From Pleomorphovibrio marinus (GTDB lineage Bacteria; Bacteroidota; Bacteroidia; Cytophagales; Cyclobacteriaceae): a DNA stretch of 64,000 nucleotides. The stretch lies in assembly GCF_003347495.1 (NCBI RefSeq), contig NZ_QCXY01000002.1:434001-498000 (forward strand). The letters are read 5' to 3'. Position numbers and translations under genes: made by a program. Positions 19,134 through 28,340 of the stretch are shown here, one piece after another. Position 1 is the first letter of the stretch. Every line of letters begins with the position of its first letter. The notes beneath the pieces were generated by a model, which made no database searches, was not told the DNA's origin, and worked only from the letters and a program-made list of their open reading frames with translations.

Positions 19134-19447
19134 ACTGAACAACTAATTTTTCATTATTCAGGTTATGAAATACTTTTTTTTGAATTAAATCATAAAATTC
19201 AAACTGAATCGTTAATATAGCGTTTATTCTGAGGTGCTGTTAAATGCTGTTAAACGTATTAATCGGCGACGCTCACTCTTATTAAATTAAACAAAGTTTA
19301 CGAGAAAATAAAAATTCACCTAATTAAAACCACCACATAAAAAAAGGATTTGCCCACCTTGGAAAAAAACTGCTACAGATGAGTGTTTATCACCTATAAG
19401 TCTTTATGTTTCGTATATTAATAGCTCTTTAACCGCAAACTGCTTAT
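19134..19447 (+). promoter_or_regulatory. Upstream region of the susC operon with a tandem 10-bp repeat
   Basis: 314 AT-rich bases without a gene. The unit TGCTGTTAAA occurs twice head-to-tail at 19235-19254 and could be a regulator site. No full TTTG/TAnnTTTG promoter is seen; the nearest is TATGTTTC at 19405-19412, one mismatch from a -7 box. No adjacent regulator gene explains control of the operon. Confidence 0.3.
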
Positions 19448-22426
19448 ATGAGGAAAAATTTACTTGCAATTATCTTAATCATCTTGACATCATTGGGAGT
19501 GCAGGCCCAGAGCAGGTTGGTACGGGGAACTGTTACCTCAGCAGAGGATGGGCAGCCCATACCTGGGGTTACTGTGGTTATAAAAGGTACTTCTCAAGGT
19601 ACGATTACCGACTTGGATGGGAATTACGAAATTGGTGTTCCTTCCGACCGGAATATTTTGGTGTATAGGTTTGTGGGACTTCAAACCCAAGAGGTGGATA
19701 TAGGGAACAGAAACGAAATAAACGTTGCCTTGGAGCCTGCAATAACCTCTTTGGATGAATATGTGGTTACCGCCTATGGGGACCAGACCCGAAGGGAAGT
19801 AACGGGTGCTATTGCGTCGGTTAAGGGTGAGATTTTTCAGGATTTGCCTATGCAGTCTTTCGATAGGGCCATGCAGGGAAGGGTAGCTGGGGTGCAGGTC
19901 ACGGCTGGATCAGGCCAGCCAGGGGGGACTCTGAATGTGCGGATAAGGGGTGTAGGTTCCATCAATGCCGGCACGCAGCCACTTTATATTGTGGATGGGG
20001 TACAAATTGCTTCTGGCGGGCTTTCAGGACAAGGCTCGCAAAATGCACTTGCCTCCATCAATCCGAACGATATCGAATCCATAGAAGTTTTTAAAGATGC
20101 AGCCGCAGCCTCCATTTATGGGGCCCAGGCTGCTAATGGGGTAGTGCTTATTACCACCAAAAGGGGGAAACAAGGAAAGACAAATGTAAGGGTAAGTGTA
20201 CAAGAAGGAGTCGTTCAGCCCATTGAATTATATGATGTGATGAATGCCAACCAACTTGCCTCCATAAAGCGGCAAGCCTATATCAATGCAGGACTGAACC
20301 CCGCGGATGCTGCGCAGATATACGGGAGTCCGGGGGACAGGGATTCGGAAAGTACAGATTGGGTGGATGCGCTATACAGGGAGGGCAGGCTAAGTATTTA
20401 CGATGTTTCTATGTCTGGGGGGGATGAACGAACACAGTTTTTCATCTCTGGATCCCATACCTTCCAAGAAGGCCAGATCATCATGTCTGATTACCAAAGA
20501 TCCACGGGAAGGATGAACCTTACCCACAGGGCAAACGAGCGATTCACCATAAACGCCAACCTTTCTCTTTCCCAACAAATAACCAATGGCAGTATTGACA
20601 GGGGTAATTTTGTCAACAGCCCTTTTGTAGCGGGATATGTGGCAAGACCGAATGTGCCCATTTATGATGAAGATGGCAATTACGCGCCTTACCCTAGTGA
20701 ACATTTGTTCGGATACAATATTGTACAGGGGGTGAATCAGGAATTGAGAAGGGCCACTACTTATCAATCCGTTTCCAACTTGCAGATGACCTATCAGATT
20801 CTCCCTTGGTTAGGCTTAACCACTTTTGGGGGTATAGATTTTTCTGACAATAGGGATGAAAACAATAGGCCTTCTACCATTCCCGCCTTTGCGGCCTACG
20901 GGGGGTCTTCCACATTTACCGATCGCCGAATAGTTAATACCAATGCCAATGCCAACTTCAACGTAAACAAAAGTTTCAACGAAGTACATACTATTTCGGG
21001 GATATTGGGGTACGAGTATAAAGCGGAAACTTCCGAATCCAACACGGCTACAGGTAGGGGGTTTCCGAACCCAATTTTAAGGTACTTGCAAAATGCAGCG
21101 GTTCCCTTCGATGTGGGGGGCTTTTACACAGAGTTTAGACGCTCCGGTTTTTTTTCACAGGCCAAATATGACTATGACGATCGTTACACCTTTGACCTAA
21201 CCTTGAGAAGGGATGGTTCTTCCCGTTTTGGGACGAACACCCGCTGGGGAAATTTTGGGGCAATATCCGCAGGTTGGAGGATTTCTTCAGAAAGATTTAT
21301 GCAAAATGCCCAATGGGTGGACAACCTAAGGATGAGGGCATCCTACGGCATTACCGGGAATTCCAATATTGGAAATTTCCAAGCAAGGACACTTATAGGT
21401 TCTGCGGGTCAGTATTTCGGTTCAGGAGCTTTGCGCTTCAGCCAGTTGGGAAATGATTTGCTGACTTGGGAGGAGTCTGCCTCCACCAATTTTGGGGTTG
21501 ATGCCACCTTGTTCAATGGCAGAATTATAGCTACGGTGGACGTGTGGAGAAAGGATAGCAGAAAATTACTTTTTGAGACCCAGCTCCCAATAGACTCCGG
21601 TTTTGGTTCTATTACCAGGAATACCGGTAAGGTGAGGAATCAAGGCATTGACTTTGATTTGCAGACCACCAATGTAGTGAAGGGTAAATTCAGATGGAAT
21701 ACTGCATTCAATATTTCCATCTTTTCCAACGAGCTTTTGGAATTATATGAAGGGCTGGACCGCCTGGGGAATGATTTGATTGTGGGGAAACCCATTGACT
21801 TTTATTATGCCTATGAATATGCAGGGGTGAATCCTGCCAACGGAGCACCTATGTATTTTGACGAACATGGGGAATACACCTATTTGTTGTCCGACGATGA
21901 TCAGAAGTACATAGGAAGTGCTTTGCCATGGAATTTTGGTGGGCTTTCGAACACCTTTTCCTATGGACCATTGTCTCTGGAGGTGTTTTTCCAATACCAA
22001 TATGGCAACTTGGCTTTTAACCAGGATTTGTACAATTTGGCCCAGGCAGGATCCATAGGTCAGGATAACCAGACTGTGGATCAAATTTATTTCTGGAGGA
22101 GGCCAGGTGATATCACCAACATCCCGAAACCCTATGAAGGGGGGAGGATACCGGGTCATTCGGGGTACCAGCAATTTTCCACCAAACAGATTTCAGATGC
22201 CAGCTATGTGAGGCTGAAGCAAGTTACTTTGAATTATGAATTACCTATGCAGATGCTCAGAAAGGCGGGAATAGATCAGGCTTCGGTGTTCGTGCAAGGA
22301 TTGAATCTCCTTACCTGGACGAAATACAATGGACTGGATCCAGAAGTGAACTCCATAGGAGGGTCCACCTATGGTACTTATCCCAATTCCAAACAAATCA
22401 CCGCAGGCATAAACGTGAATTTCTAA
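19448..22426 (+). CDS. SusC/RagA family TonB-linked outer-membrane protein
   Basis: 992-residue TonB-dependent importer. A signal peptide (to about residue 21, VQAQ) is followed by a carboxypeptidase-regulatory-like domain (GTVTSAEDGQPIPGVTVV), then the plug with the SusC signature PLYIVDGVQI (about residue 180), then a beta-barrel of about 700 residues ending in NVNF. It forms the outer-membrane channel closed by the SusD lipoprotein encoded 6 bases downstream. Substrate is not given by the protein itself. The operon's protease suggests peptides, as for RagAB of Porphyromonas, but oligosaccharides remain possible. Confidence 0.95.
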   Translation: MRKNLLAIILIILTSLGVQAQSRLVRGTVTSAEDGQPIPGVTVVIKGTSQGTITDLDGNYEIGVPSDRNILVYRFVGLQTQEVDIGNRNEINVALEPAITSLDEYVVTAYGDQTRREVTGAIASVKGEIFQDLPMQSFDRAMQGRVAGVQVTAGSGQPGGTLNVRIRGVGSINAGTQPLYIVDGVQIASGGLSGQGSQNALASINPNDIESIEVFKDAAAASIYGAQAANGVVLITTKRGKQGKTNVRVSVQEGVVQPIELYDVMNANQLASIKRQAYINAGLNPADAAQIYGSPGDRDSESTDWVDALYREGRLSIYDVSMSGGDERTQFFISGSHTFQEGQIIMSDYQRSTGRMNLTHRANERFTINANLSLSQQITNGSIDRGNFVNSPFVAGYVARPNVPIYDEDGNYAPYPSEHLFGYNIVQGVNQELRRATTYQSVSNLQMTYQILPWLGLTTFGGIDFSDNRDENNRPSTIPAFAAYGGSSTFTDRRIVNTNANANFNVNKSFNEVHTISGILGYEYKAETSESNTATGRGFPNPILRYLQNAAVPFDVGGFYTEFRRSGFFSQAKYDYDDRYTFDLTLRRDGSSRFGTNTRWGNFGAISAGWRISSERFMQNAQWVDNLRMRASYGITGNSNIGNFQARTLIGSAGQYFGSGALRFSQLGNDLLTWEESASTNFGVDATLFNGRIIATVDVWRKDSRKLLFETQLPIDSGFGSITRNTGKVRNQGIDFDLQTTNVVKGKFRWNTAFNISIFSNELLELYEGLDRLGNDLIVGKPIDFYYAYEYAGVNPANGAPMYFDEHGEYTYLLSDDDQKYIGSALPWNFGGLSNTFSYGPLSLEVFFQYQYGNLAFNQDLYNLAQAGSIGQDNQTVDQIYFWRRPGDITNIPKPYEGGRIPGHSGYQQFSTKQISDASYVRLKQVTLNYELPMQMLRKAGIDQASVFVQGLNLLTWTKYNGLDPEVNSIGGSTYGTYPNSKQITAGINVNF

Positions 22427-22432
22427 AGGGTT

Positions 22433-23872
22433 ATGGAAAACAAGCAAATTATCTACTCCATTTTGTTGACCTTGACGGTCGCGGTTTTCTCCTGTACCGA
22501 TCTGGAAACTACTCCAAGGCAAAGTCTTACTCCTGAACAGGCCCTGAACGATATCTCCGGCTATTTTGCTGTTTCCAATTCCATGTATAATCGTGCCACT
22601 AGCTTTAATTATTATGGTCAGCAAATGATGATTGCTCCTGAAATTTTGGCCGATAACTTAAGATTGGTGGCAAATACAGGAAGGTACCAGGGAGAGGAGA
22701 CGAACGGGGACAGGGATCACATTAATTTGTGGAACTCCAATGTCTTTGGTGGGATCAACGATGCCAACTTGATCATTGCAGGTATTGACGATGAAAATGT
22801 AACCGGTGAGGAAGACCAAAAATCAATCATCAAAGGGGAGGCCTTCTTTATGAGAGCCTTGTTTTACTTTGATTTATGCAGGGTATATGGGTACGAGCCA
22901 GGCAGGGAAGTAGATGGTTTCAATTTGGGGCCAATCTTAAGGCTCTCACCCACCTTGGTGGCCTCGGATGCAGACTTTCGGGAAAGAGTCACTGTACTTG
23001 AAGTATATGAACAAATTGAAAGGGATCTTATCGAGGCAATACCCTTACTTCCTCTTGTACCTTTAGGTTCTGAGGGTGTTTACTTTGGAAACAGGGGGGC
23101 AGCTTTTGCCCTTTTGGCCAGACTGTACCTCTACTGGAACCGGATGCAAGAGGCGGAAGCGGCAGCCTCTGAGGCCATGATCCGGCTTGGCCTTCGTTCA
23201 AATGGGGAAGGCCTTACTCCTCCAGGTGCGTATGTGCAGGGGTTTTCTAGGGCCCCTCATCCAGAATCCTTATTTGAATTGGAACTTAGACAAGTGGACT
23301 GGAGTACGGTGGACGGAGTGAATAACTCTCTAAATTCTTTGACTTCAGATAATGACCCAGCTGCACAGTTTATCGTAGGGGCGTCAAATGAGCTTATCGC
23401 TACCTATGAGACAGGGGATGTAAGGAGGGATTGCTGGAGAGAAACCACCAGGGATGGTATAGAAGGCCCTGTCTATGCCAGCAGGAAATGGACAGGGTAT
23501 AAGGGAGATTTTCTAGAAAACTTGCCAATTATTAGAGCGGCCGAATTGTACCTTATACGAGCGGAAGCCAGGTACCAAAGTAATCCTGCAGGAGCAAGGG
23601 AGGACATTAATGCCTTGCGGGAGCAAAGAGGGCTGGGGCCTGTTGACAATGTAATCACTGGACAAACCCTTTTTAATCGGATTATGCTGGAACGTAGACA
23701 AGAATTCGCCCTAGAGGGGCATAGGTTCTTTGACTTAAAACGGAATGGGATGAATATTACCAAACATGCTGATTTTCTGGAAGTGCCCTATACCGATTAC
23801 CGAATCCTTTCAAATTTACCGTTGGCACAGATTCAATTGAATGAATTATTGGTTCAAAACCCAGGATATTAG
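22433..23872 (+). CDS. SusD/RagB family nutrient-binding lipoprotein
   Basis: 479-residue surface lipoprotein, lipobox AVFSC near residue 21. SusD features include an N-terminal segment (TPRQSLTPEQALND), RALFYFDLCRVYG in the TPR region, and the C-terminal RAEARYQ, NALREQRGL and LERRQEFALEGHRFFDLKR. It caps the SusC channel and binds the ligand. It sits 6 bases after susC and 2 bases before the next lipoprotein gene. Confidence 0.95.
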   Translation: MENKQIIYSILLTLTVAVFSCTDLETTPRQSLTPEQALNDISGYFAVSNSMYNRATSFNYYGQQMMIAPEILADNLRLVANTGRYQGEETNGDRDHINLWNSNVFGGINDANLIIAGIDDENVTGEEDQKSIIKGEAFFMRALFYFDLCRVYGYEPGREVDGFNLGPILRLSPTLVASDADFRERVTVLEVYEQIERDLIEAIPLLPLVPLGSEGVYFGNRGAAFALLARLYLYWNRMQEAEAAASEAMIRLGLRSNGEGLTPPGAYVQGFSRAPHPESLFELELRQVDWSTVDGVNNSLNSLTSDNDPAAQFIVGASNELIATYETGDVRRDCWRETTRDGIEGPVYASRKWTGYKGDFLENLPIIRAAELYLIRAEARYQSNPAGAREDINALREQRGLGPVDNVITGQTLFNRIMLERRQEFALEGHRFFDLKRNGMNITKHADFLEVPYTDYRILSNLPLAQIQLNELLVQNPGY

Positions 23873-23874
23873 CG

Positions 23875-24687
23875 ATGAAAAGGACAGTAAAAAGCAGCCT
23901 CGTTTTATCCCTCTTGTTCATGGTGGGTATGTTTTCTTCCTGCATGGAAGAATCCGGGTTTACCATCCTGTGGGAAGGGCATGAGGTGGAATTTGAAGAG
24001 GCATCCAGACCCAATGGCACAATTACGAGGATATTTACGAAAGAGTCTGACAATCAGGTGGATGAAACCACCGTTAGGATAAATTTGGTAGGAGCACATG
24101 TGGACCAACCCATTGAACTTTTAATCGCGGCAGACCCTGAATCTACCGCTATTCCTGGAGTGCATTATTCACTGCCTTCTACTACTTACACGATAGCTCC
24201 AAACTCCAGCTTTATAGATGTACCCATAAGTATTTTGACCGGCAACCTAGGCACAGATGAAGATCCCAATCTCATTCTTCAAATATTGGATGCCGGAGAT
24301 ACCAAAATAAGTGCTAATTATAAAAGCGTAACCATTGAAATCAGGCTTGCATGTCCCTCTGACCTTGCAGGAACCTATAATACAGTGAATGTGGGTACTG
24401 GTGGTACCGTCAACTATCAGGTAACCATTACGGAGATAGAACCATTTACATACAGAATCTCGGATATTACAGGAGGTGTTTACTCTCAAGTTTATGGGGG
24501 TGAAGATAATCCCGCCATTTTCACAGAGCTATGTGGAGTCATTTCTATAGTAGACCAACCGGATGTGGTGTTTGGTGGGGATGTGTTTAATGGCACAGGT
24601 ACAGTAGATGCGAATGGCGTAATAAGGATTACTTGGAGTAATGGTTCGGAAGATAGTGGAACCACCACCATGACAAGAGTGCCTTAG
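23875..24687 (+). CDS. DUF4843/SusE-like lipoprotein
   Basis: 270-residue lipoprotein (lipobox FSSC, residue about 23). The beta-rich body contains a segment similar to Calx-beta or DUF4843 modules (VDETTVRINLVG, ESTAIPGVHYSL) and a C-terminal ACPSDLAGTYN domain, which is common in accessory proteins of SusCD loci. It is likely a surface-exposed binding protein. Its start nearly overlaps the susD stop. Binding target unknown. Confidence 0.7.
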   Translation: MKRTVKSSLVLSLLFMVGMFSSCMEESGFTILWEGHEVEFEEASRPNGTITRIFTKESDNQVDETTVRINLVGAHVDQPIELLIAADPESTAIPGVHYSLPSTTYTIAPNSSFIDVPISILTGNLGTDEDPNLILQILDAGDTKISANYKSVTIEIRLACPSDLAGTYNTVNVGTGGTVNYQVTITEIEPFTYRISDITGGVYSQVYGGEDNPAIFTELCGVISIVDQPDVVFGGDVFNGTGTVDANGVIRITWSNGSEDSGTTTMTRVP

Positions 24688-24716
24688 GAAATTGAAACCA
24701 GAGTGGGCAAATTACC

Positions 24717-27700
24717 ATGACTAAAACAAATAATATTAAATATTGGCTGCTGGTTTTTGTAAGCTATTTCCTAATAAGCTTACAGGGTTTTTCACAGGTC
24801 TTAAGGCCAGGGGATGATGGCCTTCAGGAGTTGAGAAAGGAAACTTTTGATAGACTTAATCAGAACGTACAACCTTACAGCCTTAGCAAAGACCAAAAGG
24901 CTGAAATCGCAGAGAGATTTAACGTGCCTTTGAAATTGTTTTTAGAGGATGGTAAGGTTGCCGAATTTCAATACATGGATCGAGAAAACCACCCGGTTTA
25001 TTATACTACGCACAATGTGACTGCTGCTATTACCACAGGTACAAGGGCCTTACAGTCTGGGGGCGGTCTAGGACTAAATCTAGCTGGCCAAAATATGGTT
25101 ATTGGTATTTATGACCAAACCCGACCAAGGGCTAACCATAATGAATTTGTGGGAAGGGTTACCCAGATAGATGGTTCTACCGAAACTATCAGTAACCATG
25201 CTACGCATGTTACGGGTACCATATTGGCCACTGGCAACAATGCCAACGCTAGGGGCATGGCCAATGCTGCTACGGGGTGGGCCTTCAACTGGGATGCAGA
25301 TATTTCCAAGATGATGCAAAACGCCTATGATCCTGATGCTTTGCCAGATGGGCACCTGATTTCCAATCACTCCTATGGCATAGTGGTAGGTTGGTTCAGG
25401 GATAGTAATGACAACTGGGCTTGGGCAGGTAACGAGAGTATTAGCCCCAATGAGGACTATAGGTTTGGTTTTTATACCAATAGGGCAAGACAGATTGATG
25501 AATTGGCTTTCTCTAGGCCGTATTACACCGTAGTTTGGGCAGCAGGTAATGACAGAAATGAAGTCGGGGATGGTTCTAGGGATTCTGATGGACCTGACGA
25601 TTCCATAGGACCTGAAGGAGTGGCAAAAAACAACATAGTGGTGGGTGCCGTAAATGGCATCACCAATTACACGGGACCCAATTCCGTGGTGATGAGTTCT
25701 TTTTCAAGTTGGGGGCCTGTGGACGATGGGCGGGTCAAGCCAGACTTGGTGGCCATGGGGGTGAACGTATTCAGCTCCACCATAACCACTGAAGGAGGGG
25801 ACAGCTATGGTTCTCTAAGTGGGACTTCCATGGCGGCTCCCAATGTTTCAGGTTCGCTCTTACTTTTGCAAGAATTGTATAGAGAAAGAAATGCCGGTAG
25901 GTACATGCGTTCCGCCACCCTGAAAGCCCTTGCTATACAGACTGCAAAAGAAGCTGGCATGAACCCAGGCCCCGATTATATGTTTGGATGGGGAGTGCTG
26001 GATGCTGAAGCTGCTGGGCAAATTATCATTGATGAAAATAGTTCAAGCCGGATTATCAGGGAGCTGGTGCTTGAGAATAACCAAACCTATGAGTTTGACT
26101 TTATCTCCGACGGAATAGAACCTATAAAAGCTACCATAGCCTGGACAGATCCGGCTGGCACACCTCCACCTCCCTCTCTTAACCCCAGGGATAGAATGCT
26201 TGTAAACGACCTTGACCTCAGGATTTTCGGAGAAGATGGTACAGAGTATTTCCCTTGGAGCCTCAATTTTAGCCAGGGTGCAAATGCTGTAGCAGTAAAT
26301 TCCGTTGACAACAACAGGGACAACGTGGAGCAGGTAGTCCTAAACACCCCTAGTGCCCAGCAATATACCGTAAGGGTAAGTCATAAAGGCAATTTGAGCA
26401 ATAACCGACAAGCTTTTAGTTTGGTTTTATCCGCAGGAGTGGTGGATGGCCAACTCAACACCCTTTATTATATCGGAGAAGACGGTAACTGGGATAACCC
26501 TGAGAACTGGTCATTGAGCAGCAATGGGCAACCCGGGGGAATTCTGCCCAGTGAGGGTACCAGGGTGGTGGTGGATAGGCCTATCAGTCAAGGGGAACTT
26601 AGAGTACCACCAGCCACTAGCGTATTCAGTGTAAATCTTTTCGGAAATCAACCCTTGAACATCAACCTCAATAACAATAATCTTACCATAGAGAGTGGTT
26701 TAAGATCTAGTAATCCAAACGTAAGTATACGGGGAGGCTCCATTACTTTCGCCTCTTCGAATCCCAGTGAAAATGTCCTGGATTTTGGTCAATTGAGCCT
26801 TGAGGAGGTCTCCATTGCCATTAATGAAGGAAGGTGGAGAGTGTTATCCCTGCCCGATATTAATGATTTAAGACTGGAAAATGCACAGGTAGAATTGGAT
26901 ATGGGCACACTATCAGTGGGGAGTTTACTTCTAGAGGGAGAATCCGCTATTAGAGGTAGGGTTAATCAAATTGATTTTTCCCAAACTATTTCTATTGCTG
27001 AAACATCAGGAATGACAGAGGGATTTAACTTCCAGTTTTCAGGGCAGGAGGGAAACTTCAGTGACCAAAGGAGACATGCCCTGGGAACTTTTAATGTAGT
27101 TCAAGGTAATTTGGAAGTGGAAAATATTGGAAATATCGCGGAACTGACCCTAAGAGGCGGGGGTATTAGTTTTCGGCAACCTTCTCTGGCCATTGACAGG
27201 CTAAAGCTAGCCAATGGGGTTTTACTTTCCTTGGCAAATGGGCAGAACTTGACCTTGGTTGAACAAATAGAGCAACTAGAGGAAGGAAGCGGGACTTCTA
27301 CTATCACTGCCGATGGGAAGGCTATTATCACGCATCCCCCCTATAGGAAATATTGTTTCACCAATTTGAATGTGGAAAATGTGGACCTTGTAGGGGAATC
27401 AGTTGTTAATCTTGGGCCAAATGCACAAATTTCAAATGCTGAAAACTGGTTGAATTTGAATTGCGAGAATGTTTTATTCCCCAATTTTGAAGTGAGGTTC
27501 AATTGTGCCGGCGGTTTAACCGAGTTCATTAATACCTCTGAGGGAAATATTTCTGCCTATAGGTGGAATTTTGCTAACATCGGAACTTCCACTTCCCAGT
27601 CACCAACTTACTTATTCAGTAACTCACGAACCTATCCAATAACTTTGGAGATCACCGGTCCAGGTGGAACCGCTGTATTGGAAAGGAATATACAGGTTAG

Positions 27701-28184
27701 GCAAAATACCCTTACTCAACCCGAAATTGTCGCTAATGGTGCTGTCCTGACTTCAAGAGTTCCTGCCAGCCAATACCAATGGTATAGAAATGGCCAGCCT
27801 ATTTCTGAAGCCAATTCCCGCTCAATATCTGCGGAAGAGGGAGGAACCTATCAAGTTGCCGTTATTGATAATGAATGCAACAGGATTTCTGCTCCTGTTA
27901 CGATTTCCAGTTTACCAAGTGAGCCTGCATTGAGTCGTCAAGGGTATAGGATTGGCCCCAACCCTGTTTCGGACAAGCTGAATATCCTAGTAAGCAATGA
28001 CTATGTCGGAGAGATTACATTTGAAATCTTTTCTACATCTGGAAGGCAGGTTAAGAATGTAAAAGTCCAAAAAACGACTCAGGATTTAAATCATGAATTA
28101 GAGGTTCCATTTCCTAAAGGTGTATATGTGATAATGGTAAGCGAAGGGCAAAAAATATTTACCTTCCGGATTATTAAGGAATAA
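24717..28184 (+). CDS. Secreted S8 subtilisin-like protease with type IX sorting domain
   Basis: 1155 residues. Signal peptide to about residue 27, then the S8 catalytic domain with Asp in IYDQTRP (about 132), His in NHATHVTGT (about 162) and Ser in GTSMAAPNVSG (about 371). A C-terminal beta-sandwich of the subtilase follows, then a long repetitive beta region with WDNPENWS-type start, a PKD domain (about 930-1000) and a C-terminal sorting domain of type A (GPNPVSDKLNI ... FRIIKE). It should be exported by the type IX system and attached to the surface or released. As last gene of the SusCD operon it probably cuts proteins into peptides for import. Confidence 0.92.
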   Translation: MTKTNNIKYWLLVFVSYFLISLQGFSQVLRPGDDGLQELRKETFDRLNQNVQPYSLSKDQKAEIAERFNVPLKLFLEDGKVAEFQYMDRENHPVYYTTHNVTAAITTGTRALQSGGGLGLNLAGQNMVIGIYDQTRPRANHNEFVGRVTQIDGSTETISNHATHVTGTILATGNNANARGMANAATGWAFNWDADISKMMQNAYDPDALPDGHLISNHSYGIVVGWFRDSNDNWAWAGNESISPNEDYRFGFYTNRARQIDELAFSRPYYTVVWAAGNDRNEVGDGSRDSDGPDDSIGPEGVAKNNIVVGAVNGITNYTGPNSVVMSSFSSWGPVDDGRVKPDLVAMGVNVFSSTITTEGGDSYGSLSGTSMAAPNVSGSLLLLQELYRERNAGRYMRSATLKALAIQTAKEAGMNPGPDYMFGWGVLDAEAAGQIIIDENSSSRIIRELVLENNQTYEFDFISDGIEPIKATIAWTDPAGTPPPPSLNPRDRMLVNDLDLRIFGEDGTEYFPWSLNFSQGANAVAVNSVDNNRDNVEQVVLNTPSAQQYTVRVSHKGNLSNNRQAFSLVLSAGVVDGQLNTLYYIGEDGNWDNPENWSLSSNGQPGGILPSEGTRVVVDRPISQGELRVPPATSVFSVNLFGNQPLNINLNNNNLTIESGLRSSNPNVSIRGGSITFASSNPSENVLDFGQLSLEEVSIAINEGRWRVLSLPDINDLRLENAQVELDMGTLSVGSLLLEGESAIRGRVNQIDFSQTISIAETSGMTEGFNFQFSGQEGNFSDQRRHALGTFNVVQGNLEVENIGNIAELTLRGGGISFRQPSLAIDRLKLANGVLLSLANGQNLTLVEQIEQLEEGSGTSTITADGKAIITHPPYRKYCFTNLNVENVDLVGESVVNLGPNAQISNAENWLNLNCENVLFPNFEVRFNCAGGLTEFINTSEGNISAYRWNFANIGTSTSQSPTYLFSNSRTYPITLEITGPGGTAVLERNIQVRQNTLTQPEIVANGAVLTSRVPASQYQWYRNGQPISEANSRSISAEEGGTYQVAVIDNECNRISAPVTISSLPSEPALSRQGYRIGPNPVSDKLNILVSNDYVGEITFEIFSTSGRQVKNVKVQKTTQDLNHELEVPFPKGVYVIMVSEGQKIFTFRIIKE

Positions 28185-28257
28185 GGGCACTTGCTTATCC
28201 TAATTTAGTAAGGTTTGTAATAAAAGAAGCTAGGAAACAGCATTTTCCAAAAGTCCT

Positions 28258-28293
28258 TTTGATAAACAGTATTTACCCTTATTTTTAACTTTG
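28258..28293 (+). promoter_or_regulatory. Bacteroidota-type promoter of the sugar dehydrogenase gene
   Basis: TTTG (28258-28261), 24 nt, then TAACTTTG (28286-28293). Both boxes match consensus; the spacing is on the long side. Confidence 0.5.
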
Positions 28294-28340
28294 AAAAAAC
28301 ACCACCATGTGCGATGGGGAGGCTATCTCCAGTAAATAAT

